A DNA stretch of 64,000 nt from the NCBI GenBank assembly GCA_946122785.1, contig CAMGYJ010000002.1, positions 41,442,495-41,506,494 on the forward strand, written 5' to 3'. Origin of the DNA: Linum tenue. Taxonomy: Eukaryota > Streptophyta > Magnoliopsida > Malpighiales > Linaceae. The translations under genes were made by a program, and so were the position numbers. The notes beneath the pieces are model-generated. The model worked only from the letters and a program-made list of their open reading frames with translations, was not told where the DNA came from and made no database searches. This document shows positions 1-11,152 of the stretch, in pieces. Position 1 is the first letter of the stretch. Every line of letters starts with the position of its first letter.

Positions 1-124
1 TTAAAAAAAGACAACCCGACCCGCCAGCTCACCCTTACCCGCCCAGTCAGCCATTCTTGCCCAAACCCGCGAACCAGACCCAATTAACTGACCTAAACCC
101 AAACCACTGACCCAACCCCCCCTG
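1..124. repeat. Left TIR of the MULE (inner part only)
   Basis: This matches the reverse complement of 4521-4644 essentially base for base, including a run of seven C against seven G at the inner edge. The outer ~200 bp of this arm lie before the window. Confidence 0.93.
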
Positions 125-156
125 AATCTAGCCCCCTTGTATAAGTCTACCCCTCT

Positions 157-336
157 GAAGTGAATCCCTAACCATCTCTTCCTCTTTACTCTGCGCGAGA
201 ATCACCCCATCCCCATGAAGTGAATCCCTAACCCTCTCTTCCTCTTTACTCTGCGCGAGAATCACCCCATCCCCATGAAGTGAATCCCTAACCCTCTCTT
301 CCTCTTTACTCTGCGCGAGAATCACCCCATCCCCAT
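157..336. repeat. Three 60-bp tandem repeats in the MULE
   Basis: Three successive 60-bp units start at 157, 217 and 277 with GAAGTGAATCCCTAACC and differ by a single base or so. They sit between the left TIR and the GRF gene, in its likely 5' leader or promoter. An open frame on the minus strand (128-364) is only this repeat read in frame. Confidence 0.93.
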
Positions 337-377
337 CCACCTCTTCCTTTCCTCCTCCTCCCACTTCACCTCTAACA

Positions 378-776
378 ATGGCGGCTCCCTTCTGTCACTG
401 TGGAGAGCCAACAGATCTGAAGACGAGCTGGACTGAGGCGAATCCAGGAAGAAGGTTTTATGGATGCAGCAGATATGGGGTAAGGTTCATCCACCTTTGT
501 TTCCTTTTTAATGTTACGATTCGACTATTATGCCGCCTTTTTCATCCTTCTATTTTTCTGTTTGATGGTGTGTAGACAAATGGAGCATGTAACTACTTCA
601 GATGGCTTGACCCAGCCCTTGATGAGCATATGAGAAATGTGTTGCTAAACTTTCATCGTCGAATTCGGGAGCTAGAGAAGAGGCAAGACAAGAAGGTGTC
701 CAAGTTTGATCGGAAAATGGTGTCGTTCATCATTTTAGGAGCTATTGTATTTTCTTTGTTTTGGATAGGAAAGTGA
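378..776 (+). CDS. Small GRF zinc-finger protein with C-terminal membrane anchor, carried by the MULE
   Basis: Two exons (378-479 and 576-776) joined by a 96-bp GT-AG intron (GTAAGG...TGTAG) give a 100-residue protein ending at TGA 774-776; splicing keeps the frame. Residues 6-44 form a GRF-type zinc finger: Cys6, Cys8, Cys30 and Cys39 with the GRRFYGC core (24-30) and an FRW motif (42-44). Residues about 50-80 are charged and helical, probably coiled coil. Residues 83-97 are hydrophobic (FIILGAIVFSLFWIG), a likely tail-anchor membrane segment. GRF fingers bind nucleic acid, especially single-stranded DNA, in other proteins; the role of this short plant type is not established. It is convergent with the transposase, as mudrB is with mudrA in maize MuDR, but shows no resemblance to mudrB. 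It may be a captured host gene or an accessory gene of the element. Confidence 0.85.
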
Positions 777-887
777 TAAGTCGTCTGTGTAGTTGTAGTT
801 GCAGGTGTTTAAATCGGTTGATGTGTAGTTGGTGTAGTAGAGAGATCTATCTAGTTGTTGACAATGTTGAAGCTAGTATTATTCTAT

Positions 888-1165
888 GTAAGGTCACTGG
901 AATTGCTAATTCATTCCATGTATGGTCTCTTTAATTGTTAATTCGAAACAAGTTTGGTCACTTGAATTGCGACTCCATTTCATGTTTGGTCACTTGAATT
1001 GCTTATCCATGTCATGTTTGGTCACTGGAATTGCTTAATAGTTTCATGTTTGGTCACTGGAATTGCTTAACCATTTCATGTTTGGTCACTGAAATTGCTT
1101 AATAGTTTCAAGTTTGGTCACTGGAATTGCTTAATACTTTCATGTTTGGTCACTGACAGGTAGGT
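888..1165. repeat. 32-bp tandem repeat array resembling the MULE terminus
   Basis: Units start at 888, 920, 952, 984, 1016, 1048, 1080, 1112 and 1144, exactly 32 bp apart, each with a version of GTTTGGTCACTGGAATTGCT. The outer end of the MULE TIR (reverse complement of 4814-4840) contains CAAGTTTGGTCACTCGAATT, so the array repeats the element's terminal motif. It lies between the two convergent genes. Confidence 0.93.
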
Positions 1166-1436
1166 GAACGAATGGAACAACTAAGAAACTTGTTTGTGCA
1201 AAAGAACCTTCCAATGTACTGGAAGATTGATAAACCTTAAAGTCATTCATAAAGCTTAGTCTTACAAGGTCCAAATGATAATTATAGCCTCGAGGACAGT
1301 GTTTTTCCAAAAGAGCAATTCACCATTATCTAATAGGCTAGCTAATACGACAAAGCAACATTCAACGTCTACATTACTAGCCACCAGGAGGCTGCAAAAT
1401 GGTAATTATCATTTGGACCTAAACTTCATCTAATCT

Positions 1437-3934
1437 TCACTCGTGCTCTTGAGTCACTTGGCTTACATTTTGCGATCCTCCACATCCTTGTGTGGGCTGC
1501 TGTGATGCCTCAATCCGTGGCCTCCTAGTAGTTCCCTGCGAAGTTAAAACAACATTAGAAGATAGTAGGACTTGATTATAAAGCAAAACTGTAAAATTGA
1601 ATAAATGCTTACATCTGGCATGAGCTGGACAGTGTTGGGCTGACTCAGTGGCGCTTTTGCTGCTGCTTTTGCAGCCCTCTGTTGCTGCTTCTGTATGGCT
1701 GCCAATCGATTTTTTTCAGCTCTTTCGAGCTGTTTCGCCCTTTTAGCTTCTTCCTTAGCCTGTTTCTTAGCCTGTCTCCTTTCCTCCACCTGTTTCTTCC
1801 TTTCTTCATTATGGAACAGTTTGGTATGCCCAACTACCCCACATGTGGTGCACGCGTACTTCCTTCCTTCCGGCTTTGATGATTCCCTTTCACCCTTCTT
1901 CTGTTTTTTCTTGCCCTTCTCATCCTCATCAAGTCCCTTTCTTCTCTGCTTCTTTGGTCTGCCCCTCTTTTTCGAGTTTGCAACTGGAGGGACTCCACAA
2001 TCCCCCAACTCAGAAATTGGCCAATACTCCTTGCCATTAGTAGGTGAAATGGAGAATTCATATATCTTCGCCGCTGTTTCCCGCAGGTAGCAATCAACAA
2101 CATGGTCCTTGATCAGAAGCTTTGCCTTCCTGATTGCAGTGATAGCATGTGAGCACGGAATGCCGGTCAACTCCCAATGTCTACATGTACATGTCTTCTT
2201 CTTCAGATTGACCACAACTTGGTGGCTGTGCCACCTCACCTCAAATTGTCCGTTGCCATTACTTTCTGCTGACCACTTCAGTGCTTCTTCAGTAGTCTCA
2301 TCTAGCTCCTTCTCAACCTTCTCAGTGAACGTAGATGTCCAGCTCTCCACCATTTTCCTTCTGTGGGCATATAACACCATCAAGTTTCTTCTAATCCCCT
2401 CCCACATACATACTGGACCCATATCCCTCTCTTCTATAATGACATTGTTCCAGCTCTCCACCAAATTGCTCGTATGAATCTTAGAGTTGAAGAGGGTTTG
2501 ATAATGTGACCTTGTCCAATGGTAGAATGGCTTGTCGATCAACCAATCATAGGCTGCCTTGTTGTACTCTGATAGGGCTTGCATTTGGTTGCGAAATTCA
2601 GGCACCGTTTCCGCTCTAACTGCTGCCCAGAACAGGTTCTTCATGTTTTGGGACCCCCCACAAGCCCCTTTGAAGTTGGTCCACAAGTGCCTTGCACAAT
2701 ACCTCTTCTCACAGGATGGGAAGAGTCCATCGAGAGCTGGCACTAGTCCCTAAAACATCAATAACACACAATTCAAATTCTGGACAGCCGAGAATTGTAA
2801 GCACAAAACAAGGAATAAATAAAGTGAAAGCATACCTTTTGTTTGTCGGACATGAAAGTCCATCCGGGATTGTCCCTAACCTCCAAGTCACTAGCAATGA
2901 GCTCCAAGAACCACTCCCAATTCTCTTTATTCTCCACAGGTACATGAGCAAAGGCTACTGGGAAGTACTGATCATTTGCATCAATACCCACTGCTGAAAG
3001 GAGTTGACCTCCATACTCATGTTTCAAAAAACAGCCATCAATAACCAAGACATGCCTGCAACCAGCCCTGAAACCCAGTTTTGAAGTCTGGAAACACACA
3101 TACATCCGATCAAAGTGCTGATTTCTCTGCTCGATGATCACTGTAGAACCAGGGTTGCTTCTCCTCAATTCCTCGGCATAGTGGTACAGCCCTCGGAATT
3201 GCTCTATAAAACTAGCCTCATAATCACTATCATCATCGTCCGAATCACGACCAGCAACTTCTTTACCCTTTTTACCCTTGGTGGCACCTCCATCTTCGTC
3301 TGAATCACTGTCCATGATCTCAGCAATGTCTTCCTCAGAGATGGCATATAGTTCGATGACCCTCGCCTTTTCATTTGCACTTGTTGACATGGCGAGTATA
3401 TCTTCATCTGACGTGATCTCTGACATAGCATCAGTTGAAGGAGTGCTCCAGAAGAACTTCGGCTTGTCAAGCTTCCCTCCACATGCCTTGTATATGTCAG
3501 GCAGATCAAGCGTTGATAACTCGTCGATATCTGCATAGTCCCAGTAGACTGTAGACTTCTCATCCAGAAAATGCCTGCCACCCTTCTTCTTCAATGACTC
3601 TGATAAGTGCACTTCAAACGTGAACTCTCCACTAGAAGTACCTGTTGCAAACAAAGAAAGAGAGAATGAGTAATTAAATTGACAAAGCAGTAAAGGGCAG
3701 ATGCTAAAGTCTAACTTCTTTAACCCAACAACTAGTATTAAAAGCCATGAAAATGACATCTGAACCACTTCACACATGCTGCTGGTTTTGCTATTCCACA
3801 CACTCCCTATTTTTCAATTCGAAAAAGACAACAAACTGATGTCTTTTACTGCAATAAAGGCGAGTTGTTTCAGGGATAGTTGACTCACCATATTTTGGTT
3901 GGGGCGCATTTGGTGCACGCACATGACCCACCAT
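1437..3934 (-). CDS. MURA-type MULE transposase (four exons)
   Basis: Coding exons are 3889-3934, 2836-3641, 1613-2749 and 1437-1535; all three introns are GT-AG and keep the frame, giving 695 residues that end in ...QEHE. The start ATG at 3934 opens MVGHVRAPNAPQPKYG, and exon two continues with the MuDR N-terminal type sequence TSSGEFTFEVHL. An acidic stretch (about residues 110-155) follows. The MULE catalytic domain shows VLVIDGCFLK (Asp about 217) and, across intron two, FMSDKQKGLVPA (Asp about 280), the usual first two acidic residues. A SWIM zinc finger CTCRHWELTGIPCSH lies near 471-485. A Lys/Arg-rich region and a zinc knuckle (CTTCGVVGH) follow. No stop or frameshift is seen. It should cut and join the element ends in the nucleus. 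Exon limits are inferred from splice sites and frame. Confidence 0.92.
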
Positions 3935-4058
3935 GGTGAAGGCTGAGCTGGAAAAACTGACAAAAACTCCACCATCAGTATAAAGAAAGGTAAAGTTCCA
4001 GCCCCAAAAGATTCCCCTTGCCCCAGGACAGCGACAACTCTCCCTTTACTCGTCGGGC

Positions 4059-4066
4059 TATAAAAG
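4059..4066 (+). promoter_or_regulatory. TATA-like box pointing outward from the MULE
   Basis: TATAAAAG lies in GGGCTATAAAAGCGAAG on the plus strand, followed by purine-rich sequence (GAAGAGGAGAGAAGAGGGG) like a plant leader. It faces the right TIR, away from the transposase. No open frame of note follows. It could start an outward or antisense transcript, or be chance. Confidence 0.3.
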
Positions 4067-4160
4067 CGAAGAACAGAGAAGAGGAGAGAAGAGGGGAAGC
4101 AGGTGAGCGTTACCTTTGAAACAGGAGAGAAAGCTCCTTCGCCAACCTTCGTCGATTTAG

Positions 4161-4380
4161 GGTTGCAAAAGGGGGAAAACAGCAGCGCTTCGATTTAGGG
4201 TTTCGCGGCGGCTTCGATTTTCCTTCTCGCGCGGGTTGCAAAAGGGGGAAAACAGCAGCGCTTCGATTTAGGGTTTCGCGGCAGATTCGATTTTCCTTCT
4301 CGCGCGGGTTGCAAAAGTGGGAAAACAGCAGCGCTTCGATTTAGGGTTTCGCGGCGGAGGAAGAACTTCGCGGGAGGGGT
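4161..4380. repeat. 73-bp tandem repeats near the right TIR
   Basis: GGTTGCAAAAG begins units at 4161, 4234 and 4307, a 73-bp period. Each is followed by AACAGCAGCGCTTCG and ATTTAGGGTTTCGCGGC; the third unit is incomplete. They lie in the upstream region of the transposase gene, so they could act in its promoter or as subterminal protein-binding sites. Confidence 0.92.
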
Positions 4381-4520
4381 GAGAGATTTAGGGCGGCGGC
4401 CTCCATCCCTTCGACCACGATTTTCGACAACGATTGCAAGTTAGAGAGGCGGCGCGGGAGGGAGGATGAGAGGATGAAGATGGAGAAGGGAAATGACCTA
4501 ATTCATCTGCGTTTAGTTTT

Positions 4521-4847
4521 CAGGGGGGGTTGGGTCAGTGGTTTGGGTTTAGGTCAGTTAATTGGGTCTGGTTCGCGGGTTTGGGCAAGAATGGCTGACT
4601 GGGCGGGTAAGGGTGAGCTGGCGGGTCGGGTTGTCTTTTTTTAATGTTTAAATGTGCTGATTGTGTATTTCTGTTAGCCACGTCATCACTTAACGGTCGT
4701 CATTAACGGAGGTTAACGGAGGTTAACGGAGAGTGACCATACTTGGACTGTTCAACTAATTCGACAGACTATAAATGGAATAAATCAATTCGGGTGGCAA
4801 ACGTGAAATTTTTAAGCAATTCGAGTGACCAAACTTGCAATTAAGCC
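4521..4847. repeat. Right TIR of the MULE
   Basis: The inner 124 bp pair with window bases 1-124. The outer part holds two copies of GGAGGTTAACGGA (about 4707-4730) and the terminal motif GAGTGACCAAACTTGCAATT. The end is set at 4847, where the TTAAGCC terminus stops and degenerate copia sequence begins. Confidence 0.88.
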
Positions 4848-5761
4848 GAGCATCAACATATCCATAAGATCGAGCATAAGCTAAGGTATCGCGAAGATTT
4901 GAACGTTAGCGTAGTGGTTACACTTTCGATTTCATAAGGGTGACTCGTAGTCTTGAACCCTATCTCAGACAATGTAGCACACCGGATCTTTTCATTGAGT
5001 GATATTCTCTCATAGGCTGTGCGTTTATGGCCATGCACGTTATCCTGGTTTAGTGAATGCTCTAGCAACTTTGTGCCTCCAAAGTTCCATAGGGAGCGGC
5101 CCCACTCCCACATTCACATAGGTGAGTCTAATAGAAGTACCCCCAAAGTAAAGTACTTCACTCCACATAGAGTATAGATCTCATTAAGAGTTGAACTCAA
5201 CCTCCAAGGCTTTGGGATTCATGCTTCACTATGCATGAACTTTTCTCAATATTACTCATGACTTGTTATTACCCATTGAACCCGTTTCTTGGGATCTCCA
5301 GTCTATCGGGTCGGGTTACCATCACTTGTAATCCATAGTTCGGTAGGCATAAGTCTCATACCCATCATGGCATTTTGGACTTTCTCTCTAGTTAATCCTT
5401 TCGTCAAAGGATCAACTAGATTCTGTTAGGAACTTACATGATCCACCCTCATTGCTCCTATCGTTAGGAGTTCTCTTACAGTACTGTGCTTACGACGAAT
5501 TTGTCGTCTCTTTTCGTTCTGAGAACCGGTTCCCTTCTTTAGTAATAGCTGCGGTACTATCACAATGAATCAACTACCGGAGGGATCGGTCTTTCCCATA
5601 AGGGAATCTCTAGTAATGACCCTCTCAATCAACTTTTCTCTTTACTAGCCATTGCTAGCTCTATAATTTCTAATTTCTTAGTTGATTGAGCCAGGATCGT
5701 TTACTTCTTAGAATTCCAAGACACAACTCTTCCAGTGATGTTTAAAACATGACCACTGGAT

Positions 5762-7089
5762 TAGGGTTGGCAATGGGTCGGGTTTTGCCAAACCCAAACC
5801 CATGGGTTTATCTTTGAAAAAAACCCGGGGTAAAACCCACTGGGTTTGAAAAACTCAAACCCAACCCAACCCGTTGGGTATCCGCGGGTTCATGGGTACC
5901 CACGGGTTTTGTCGTAAAAAATTTATAATTACACGTTTTTATCAAAATTAAAGTCAAACATCAATCTCTCAATACAAATTATCCATATATAAAACACCAT
6001 TCTAGAAAATTCAAGCAAATCACAAATTAACTATACAAATTGTTCAACACCAATCTAGAAAACTCAAGAAAATTGAAGCGAATCACAAATTATCCATAAA
6101 TAACATGTTTAATTAAAAGCTTCTTCCTTTCAATTAAGTTTCTTTACTCTCCACTCCATAACATCAACTTCATTCTACACAATTAAAAAGAAAAAATTAG
6201 ACATGTCTCCACAAACATAAATAAGATTAGTTGTTTAGAATATTAAATATAGCGAAAAAATTAATTATATGGGTGGGCGGGTACCCACGGGCCGGGTTTA
6301 CCTAAGGGTTAATACCTTATTTTGGCCCGAATTATGACCATATAATCAACTTTGGCCCGTGGTTTCAGAAAATAACATCCTGGCCTCAACTATGCAGCAT
6401 ATAGACTCAATTGGCCCGACACATAGTTTGACCGTCAATTTGGACGGTCAACTCCGTTGACCGTTAGTCAACACGCCATGTCATTGCCTAGTCAGCCTAA
6501 AAATCATTAAAAAATGCAAAATTCAAATTATTTTTCTAATTTTTCTTATTTATTATCAAATTAACCAAAAATAAATTATAAAAAACATAAAATAAATTTG
6601 ATTTTTTATTATTTGGTTAATTTATAAAATTTATCATTTTCAAATATCACAAAAAATTATTTTATATTTTAGAATTTTATTTTTTGGTTAATTGGAAAAT
6701 GATAAATAATAGAAATTAGGAAAATAATTTGAATTTAAATTTTTTGAATGATTTTTAGGCTGACATGGCATGTTAACTAACGGTCAACGGAGTTGACCGT
6801 CCAAATTGACGGTCAAACTATGTGTCGGGCCAATTGAGTATATATGCTGCATAGTTGAGGCCAGGATGTTAACTTCTGAAACCACGGGCCAAAGTTGATT
6901 ATATGGTCATAGTTCGGGCCAAAATAAAGTATTAACCCTTTACCTAAACCCAAACCCAACCCAACCCAGTGAATAGTGAACGGGTTTAAACCCAAACCCG
7001 GCCCAAAATCCATCAACACGGATTTTACCCGCGTTGACCGGGTTGGGTCGGGTGGGTACCCGTGGGTTCGGGTTTTGTTGCCATCCCTA
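5762..7089. mobile_element. Non-autonomous hAT with 8-bp TSD, inside copia
   Basis: The ends are TAGGGTTGGCAA and the complement of TAGGGATGGCAA. They are flanked by an exact 8-bp duplication CACTGGAT at 5754-5761 and 7090-7097. Subterminal DNA is packed with GGGTTT/AAACCC-like motifs on both sides. There is no transposase. A second, smaller element splits it at 6306-6938. A sister copy without that insert lies at 62977-63682. Confidence 0.95.
6306..6938. mobile_element. MULE-like MITE with 9-bp TSD, inside the hAT
   Basis: Long inverted arms of about 200 bp begin GGGTTAATAC at both ends and include GGTCAACGGAGTTGACCGTC. An exact 9-bp duplication TTTACCTAA flanks it (6297-6305, 6939-6947), as Mutator-type transposition gives. 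The AT-rich centre (6480-6770) is itself nearly palindromic, so the whole element can fold back. No coding capacity. Confidence 0.95.
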
Positions 7090-9779
7090 CACTGGATACC
7101 TTGGAGTCTTCTGTAGAGTATTCTCGTCCGCATCAATATACCCTACCAATACAGTACGAAACCGTTGATAACTTATATCAAGGTATACTGTTCTCTTAAG
7201 GTGTCTATGACCCCTTTCAATAGCATTTCAATGCTTCATACTAGGACAATCAGTAAGCATGTCAAGTACCCCCACTAAATCGGGTCTCATGTTTATCAGC
7301 TGCCTCTCGCAGACTGTAAATGCTAGTATATTCTAACTTTCTTACACCGTCTTAGGTGTTCTTTAAATATTTATACTAGCATCATCAAACATATATGCAG
7401 GTATACATCTTGTATTTTCCTAGTTATTAGGATCTCTAAGCATAACATTTGTTTCATTCAGATCCTTCACATTCAAAATTCTCAACCATCATGGTTTTTC
7501 AATATTGACATCACGAGTCTTTGTACCAAAGATCGATGTGTCATTCATAATGCAAGTGTCATTCTCAAATTTTTACTAAATGCACTTGTCACTTTCACTT
7601 TTAAAACCATGAGAGAGAACCAGTTTATTCATGCCATCGTCTTAGAGTCTATTTCAAATCTTACAATGATTTGTCTAACTATAGACTCCCTAAGCATGTT
7701 CTGGAATAACAACCCTATAGGTTGTCCCATGTAGATTTTCCTATCTTAATCACCATTCATAGAAACATGTTTAACAATCCATCTGACGCACAACACTAGC
7801 AATCTGAACATACATGGATGTTATTCTACATATGGTGAATAGATAACAAGAAAATTTACAATTTTTCCTTTTCGCTTAAAGCCTTAGCTATTAGGCGATC
7901 CTTATACTCATAAACTAAACCAATAGGTTTCACTTTTCTTTTAAGAATCCATTTATTACCCATGACTTCATTGCCAAGAGGTAATTCTCAAAGATGCCAA
8001 ATCTTGTTCGATTCTATCGATATATTACCCAAGGCTTTACAGCCAAGAGGTACTCTACAAGTCTTATTAGACTCCAATAATTCCATTTCGTTAATAATGG
8101 ATTCTCCCACAAATCTGCATCTTTATGAAAGTTAAAACTTCTTGCAGACTTGTATGATTCTTTACAGGGTGTAAATAGCAAACTCATAACCAAAAACCTT
8201 AAGAGATTTCAGGTTCATTTGCTTCTTCTGAGTTTAAACTCATATTTATTACCCCCAGTTCCATTATTCTAATAGTAGGCAGGACACTACCCCCACTATT
8301 TCTTGATTTAAAATGGAAGTTTATTGGCATCAATGGATTTCACAACAACATGAGTATTTCGTTTCATAGGAACTATGTGTTTTTATTGTTGACAACATAA
8401 AACACACTCATATGCTCCTCTAGTTATCATGCTACACTGATTCTCTAACTCTACAACATGCATGCCACATATCGAATAATCAGTGCAATCATAATGCAAT
8501 TAGGCATTTCAAACCATTTCAAATACCTAGTCAGACAGTCTGAGCACTTTAAAGAGCAATAAATTATTTATTGTTTTTTCCATCAAGTTTACCCACATAA
8601 ATCAGATATATTTATTCTGATTCTCTAATCACATATTTATGGGTCATTTAGCTTGGATATACAAAATTCATATTTTCTCAAGCTTCCAATAATAATACGG
8701 GGATGTGCTATAAGATAGTCTAATTCTCCACACCGACACGCTTGGAAAAAATTTATCTTATCTACTTAACCATTCCTGACATCTAGGATAGTCAATGACT
8801 TTCTAGAGGTAGGGTTCTCTTACACTTTCTCAGAACCATCAACAATAGTGGTGAGGGTCTTGCCCAACAACACTTTCTCCTTCAATACGCCTCAATGCAT
8901 GATTGAGCTTAGCTACTTTATCAGAAGCATGTCTTGAGGCGTCAATATCCAACCACCTTCTTCAGAATTGCCATTAAGGCCTATCACCCCATTAGTGATT
9001 ATTACCACCAATTCCTCTTATTTAGTCAAGTTAACACTAGGTTAAACTTGTTCTTACACTTTCGTGTGACCTAGTTTCTCACAAAATTTAACAGAGAAAC
9101 ATAGAGTCATTCTTATGGTTACCACAAAGGGTACCATTCTATTTGGTATGTATCTGGTTCGGCTTGCTGCTCTCATTCTTGAAACTTTAATGTTTCATAG
9201 CAGCCTAAGTGGTTCGTGTAGTACTAATAATAGTACTTCTTACAATATCGTTATTATGGGCAATAAACCCATTCTATTCCCATATATTCTTCATATACAC
9301 TCACGTAAACAAAATTACTCTATTCCATAATATGCATTCAAATTTAAGCTCTAATCATTGAGAAAAACACATCTCAATATCAACATAATCATGCATCAAT
9401 ACTCAATCTCACTTTTATCATTCATCAATGACTCGTGAGGAAGGTTTCAACTCTTACCTCATTTCAGAGAAGACATTCCTTCGATGCTACAACCTTGTGT
9501 CCTCCTTGCATTATGGCGTTCGGTCATCGCTCCTATGACAACATCCGCTTCTCTTAGGAGTTTCCAAGGCTTGACCTATGCCCCCCAATCTTTGCTCTTA
9601 GGGGTTACTACAAGCTCTCGATCAATTATATCATGAATATTCATAGGCTTCCTGGTAAGCTTTTTAACATTTTCCCATAAACGTTGTTATCCCTCAATAA
9701 AAATAAAAGGGTAAATCATAATCACAAATGTTAAACAGGAAAAATAGAACCAGCAAAATTACTGATTCTCATCACGAGC

Positions 9780-11152
9780 TGGAAACCACAGAGGGCCTTG
9801 TTCTTCCTTGGGACAAATGACCCAGCGACTTTTGCTTGTGGATTTTGGACAAAGCAATTCATTGGACCGGGTATTCATACATCACTAGACCGAGCTTCCT
9901 TCATCTCTGAAGCAGAGGTACCCATTCCACTGTCCATCAATAAAATCAGTGGGGTCTGTCCACCTGACGACCCACTTTTCTCATCTCCCTGCTTTACTAG
10001 CTACGATATTTCCCCCTTGATTTGGCTAAGATTATTATCTGCTCCTACTATGCTTTGGGAATGGTCAGTGGATATGAGGAATGAATTGATCGATCATACC
10101 ACAGTTCTTGTTCAACGAACGCTACAGGCCAGAGAGATTAAAGTTAATAGGCAGATTAGTGTATTCCATAATATACCAAAAGGTAGAACCAAACAAATCA
10201 AATAAATGCAGAGACAGGTCCTGAGGTTTCCCTTTTTTTTCCCGATCGGTGCAGCGGCGAGAGGAAAATTTCCCTTTGTTCCGTTTTAGGCAAATCCCAA
10301 ACGTCCCGATTGTCAATAGGCTTCTCTTCAGCGCCGCAACAAGGTCGAGACGAGCGCCAATAGATCGAGAAACCCGTCTTGCGTTGGAGAATCGCTCTCT
10401 CCTTCTGATACAACCGCTGTCGGTTCCTCTTGTTTCCCAACTGCGGCTGTTGTTGTCTCCCCGCGACCAGTAATGACAACAGGATCGATGATGATGTAAA
10501 CATCGAGCTCGCTGCACATTGACTTGGCAGATAGGTCAACATCCTGCTCCTCGGCAACGAGTGATCCACAGAATTTCCTCGATCGGATGTGTTCACGAGG
10601 CGATGAACATTGTTCCAGCCAGATTTGATATCTTGTTCTTTCGGTACTCATGACAGCAACCAAACGTTTTAAAATTGTTAGAAACCGAACAGAAAATTTA
10701 GGGTTACCGATCTGGCTGAGTCGCGGACTAGGTCGCTCTCTTTAAGACGTTCGCGGCACTGCCTCGTATTGCGCACAGCAGACTATCAGTCGGTCGCCTC
10801 CAGGATAAACAGTCATTCTAATTTTGTTGCTCATCGGTTTTGTGCGAAAAACCAGAGCTCTATGAATTCACTCTCTCTCGTATTTCTGCTCTTCTGAGGT
10901 GTGTTTAGAGGGTCTGGGGGGTCTGCTATTTATAGGAGCAGAAAACCCAGAATATTCCCTCTTTCTTTGGGAATATGTCACATTTTAATTAGGGAGATAA
11001 TTACTCCCATAATTAAAAATATATAATATTAAGATAATTAATTCTAATTATCTCCATAATATTCTTTTTATTAATTATCCTTCTATTTTCGTATATAGAA
11101 AAATAATGAATAATTAATTCAATATAGCTTTCAAAACTATTCATTTTCAACA
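9780..11152 (-). mobile_element. LTR-like retroelement segment
   Basis: On the minus strand a purine tract (GGGGTGGGGAG, about 11153-11163) is followed by TGTTGAAAATGAATAG at 11152, which looks like a polypurine tract and LTR start. A TATA box CTATAAATAGCAG follows near 10930 on the minus strand. Further on is GC-rich sequence with a short open frame (10328-10663, minus) that resembles no family I know. The other LTR edge and a partner LTR were not found. Bases 9780-10200 hold no recognisable gene. The segment may be a remnant 3' LTR of the element to its right. Confidence 0.45.

Larger units (their letters stand above)
1..4847 (-). mobile_element. MULE (Mutator-like DNA transposon), left end outside window
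   Basis: Bases 1-124 are the inverted complement of 4521-4644, and the right arm continues to 4847, where the sequence ends in the outward motif TTGCAATTAAGCC. The window therefore opens inside the left terminal inverted repeat and about 200 bp of that arm are missing. Between the arms lie a MURA-type transposase gene (minus) and a small GRF zinc-finger gene (plus), transcribed toward each other. Long TIRs plus a MURA transposase identify a Mutator-like element. Both genes read through after splicing, so the element may be autonomous or only recently silenced. The 9-bp target-site duplication cannot be checked because the left end is not in the window; the right candidate is 4848-4856. Strand is given as that of the transposase. 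Confidence 0.93.
4848..9700 (-). pseudogene. Decayed Ty1/copia retrotransposon, minus strand
   Basis: Reading the minus strand gives recognisable pieces of a copia polyprotein separated by stops and shifts. Near 7870-7975 it reads KWILKRKVKP...EYKDRLIAKAL, the start of the copia reverse transcriptase. Near 5360-5530 it reads RRQIRRKHSTV then DPLTKGLTREKVQNAMMGM, the RNase H end of the polyprotein. Sequence from 4853 to 5113 looks like the region between pol and the 3' LTR. The 3' LTR is not seen; the MULE lies directly against this end. A hAT inserted at 5762-7089. The stretch 8000-9700 is AT-rich and too decayed to assign domains with confidence. The outer limits are approximate. Confidence 0.72.

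Noticed and set aside
128..364. 78-residue minus-strand open frame
   Set aside because: It is only the 60-bp tandem repeat read in frame (the same 20 residues three times).
888..1165. Regular 32-bp units looked CRISPR-like
   Set aside because: The units are directly adjacent without spacers, in a plant transposon; the period covers the whole unit.
1695..2090. Plus-strand open frame of 131 residues
   Set aside because: Antisense to the Lys/Arg-rich C-terminus of the transposase; Phe/Ser-rich mirror sequence.
9798..10205. 135-residue plus-strand open frame
   Set aside because: No recognisable domain, start context or codon pattern; it lies in retroelement debris. Noted as unassigned.
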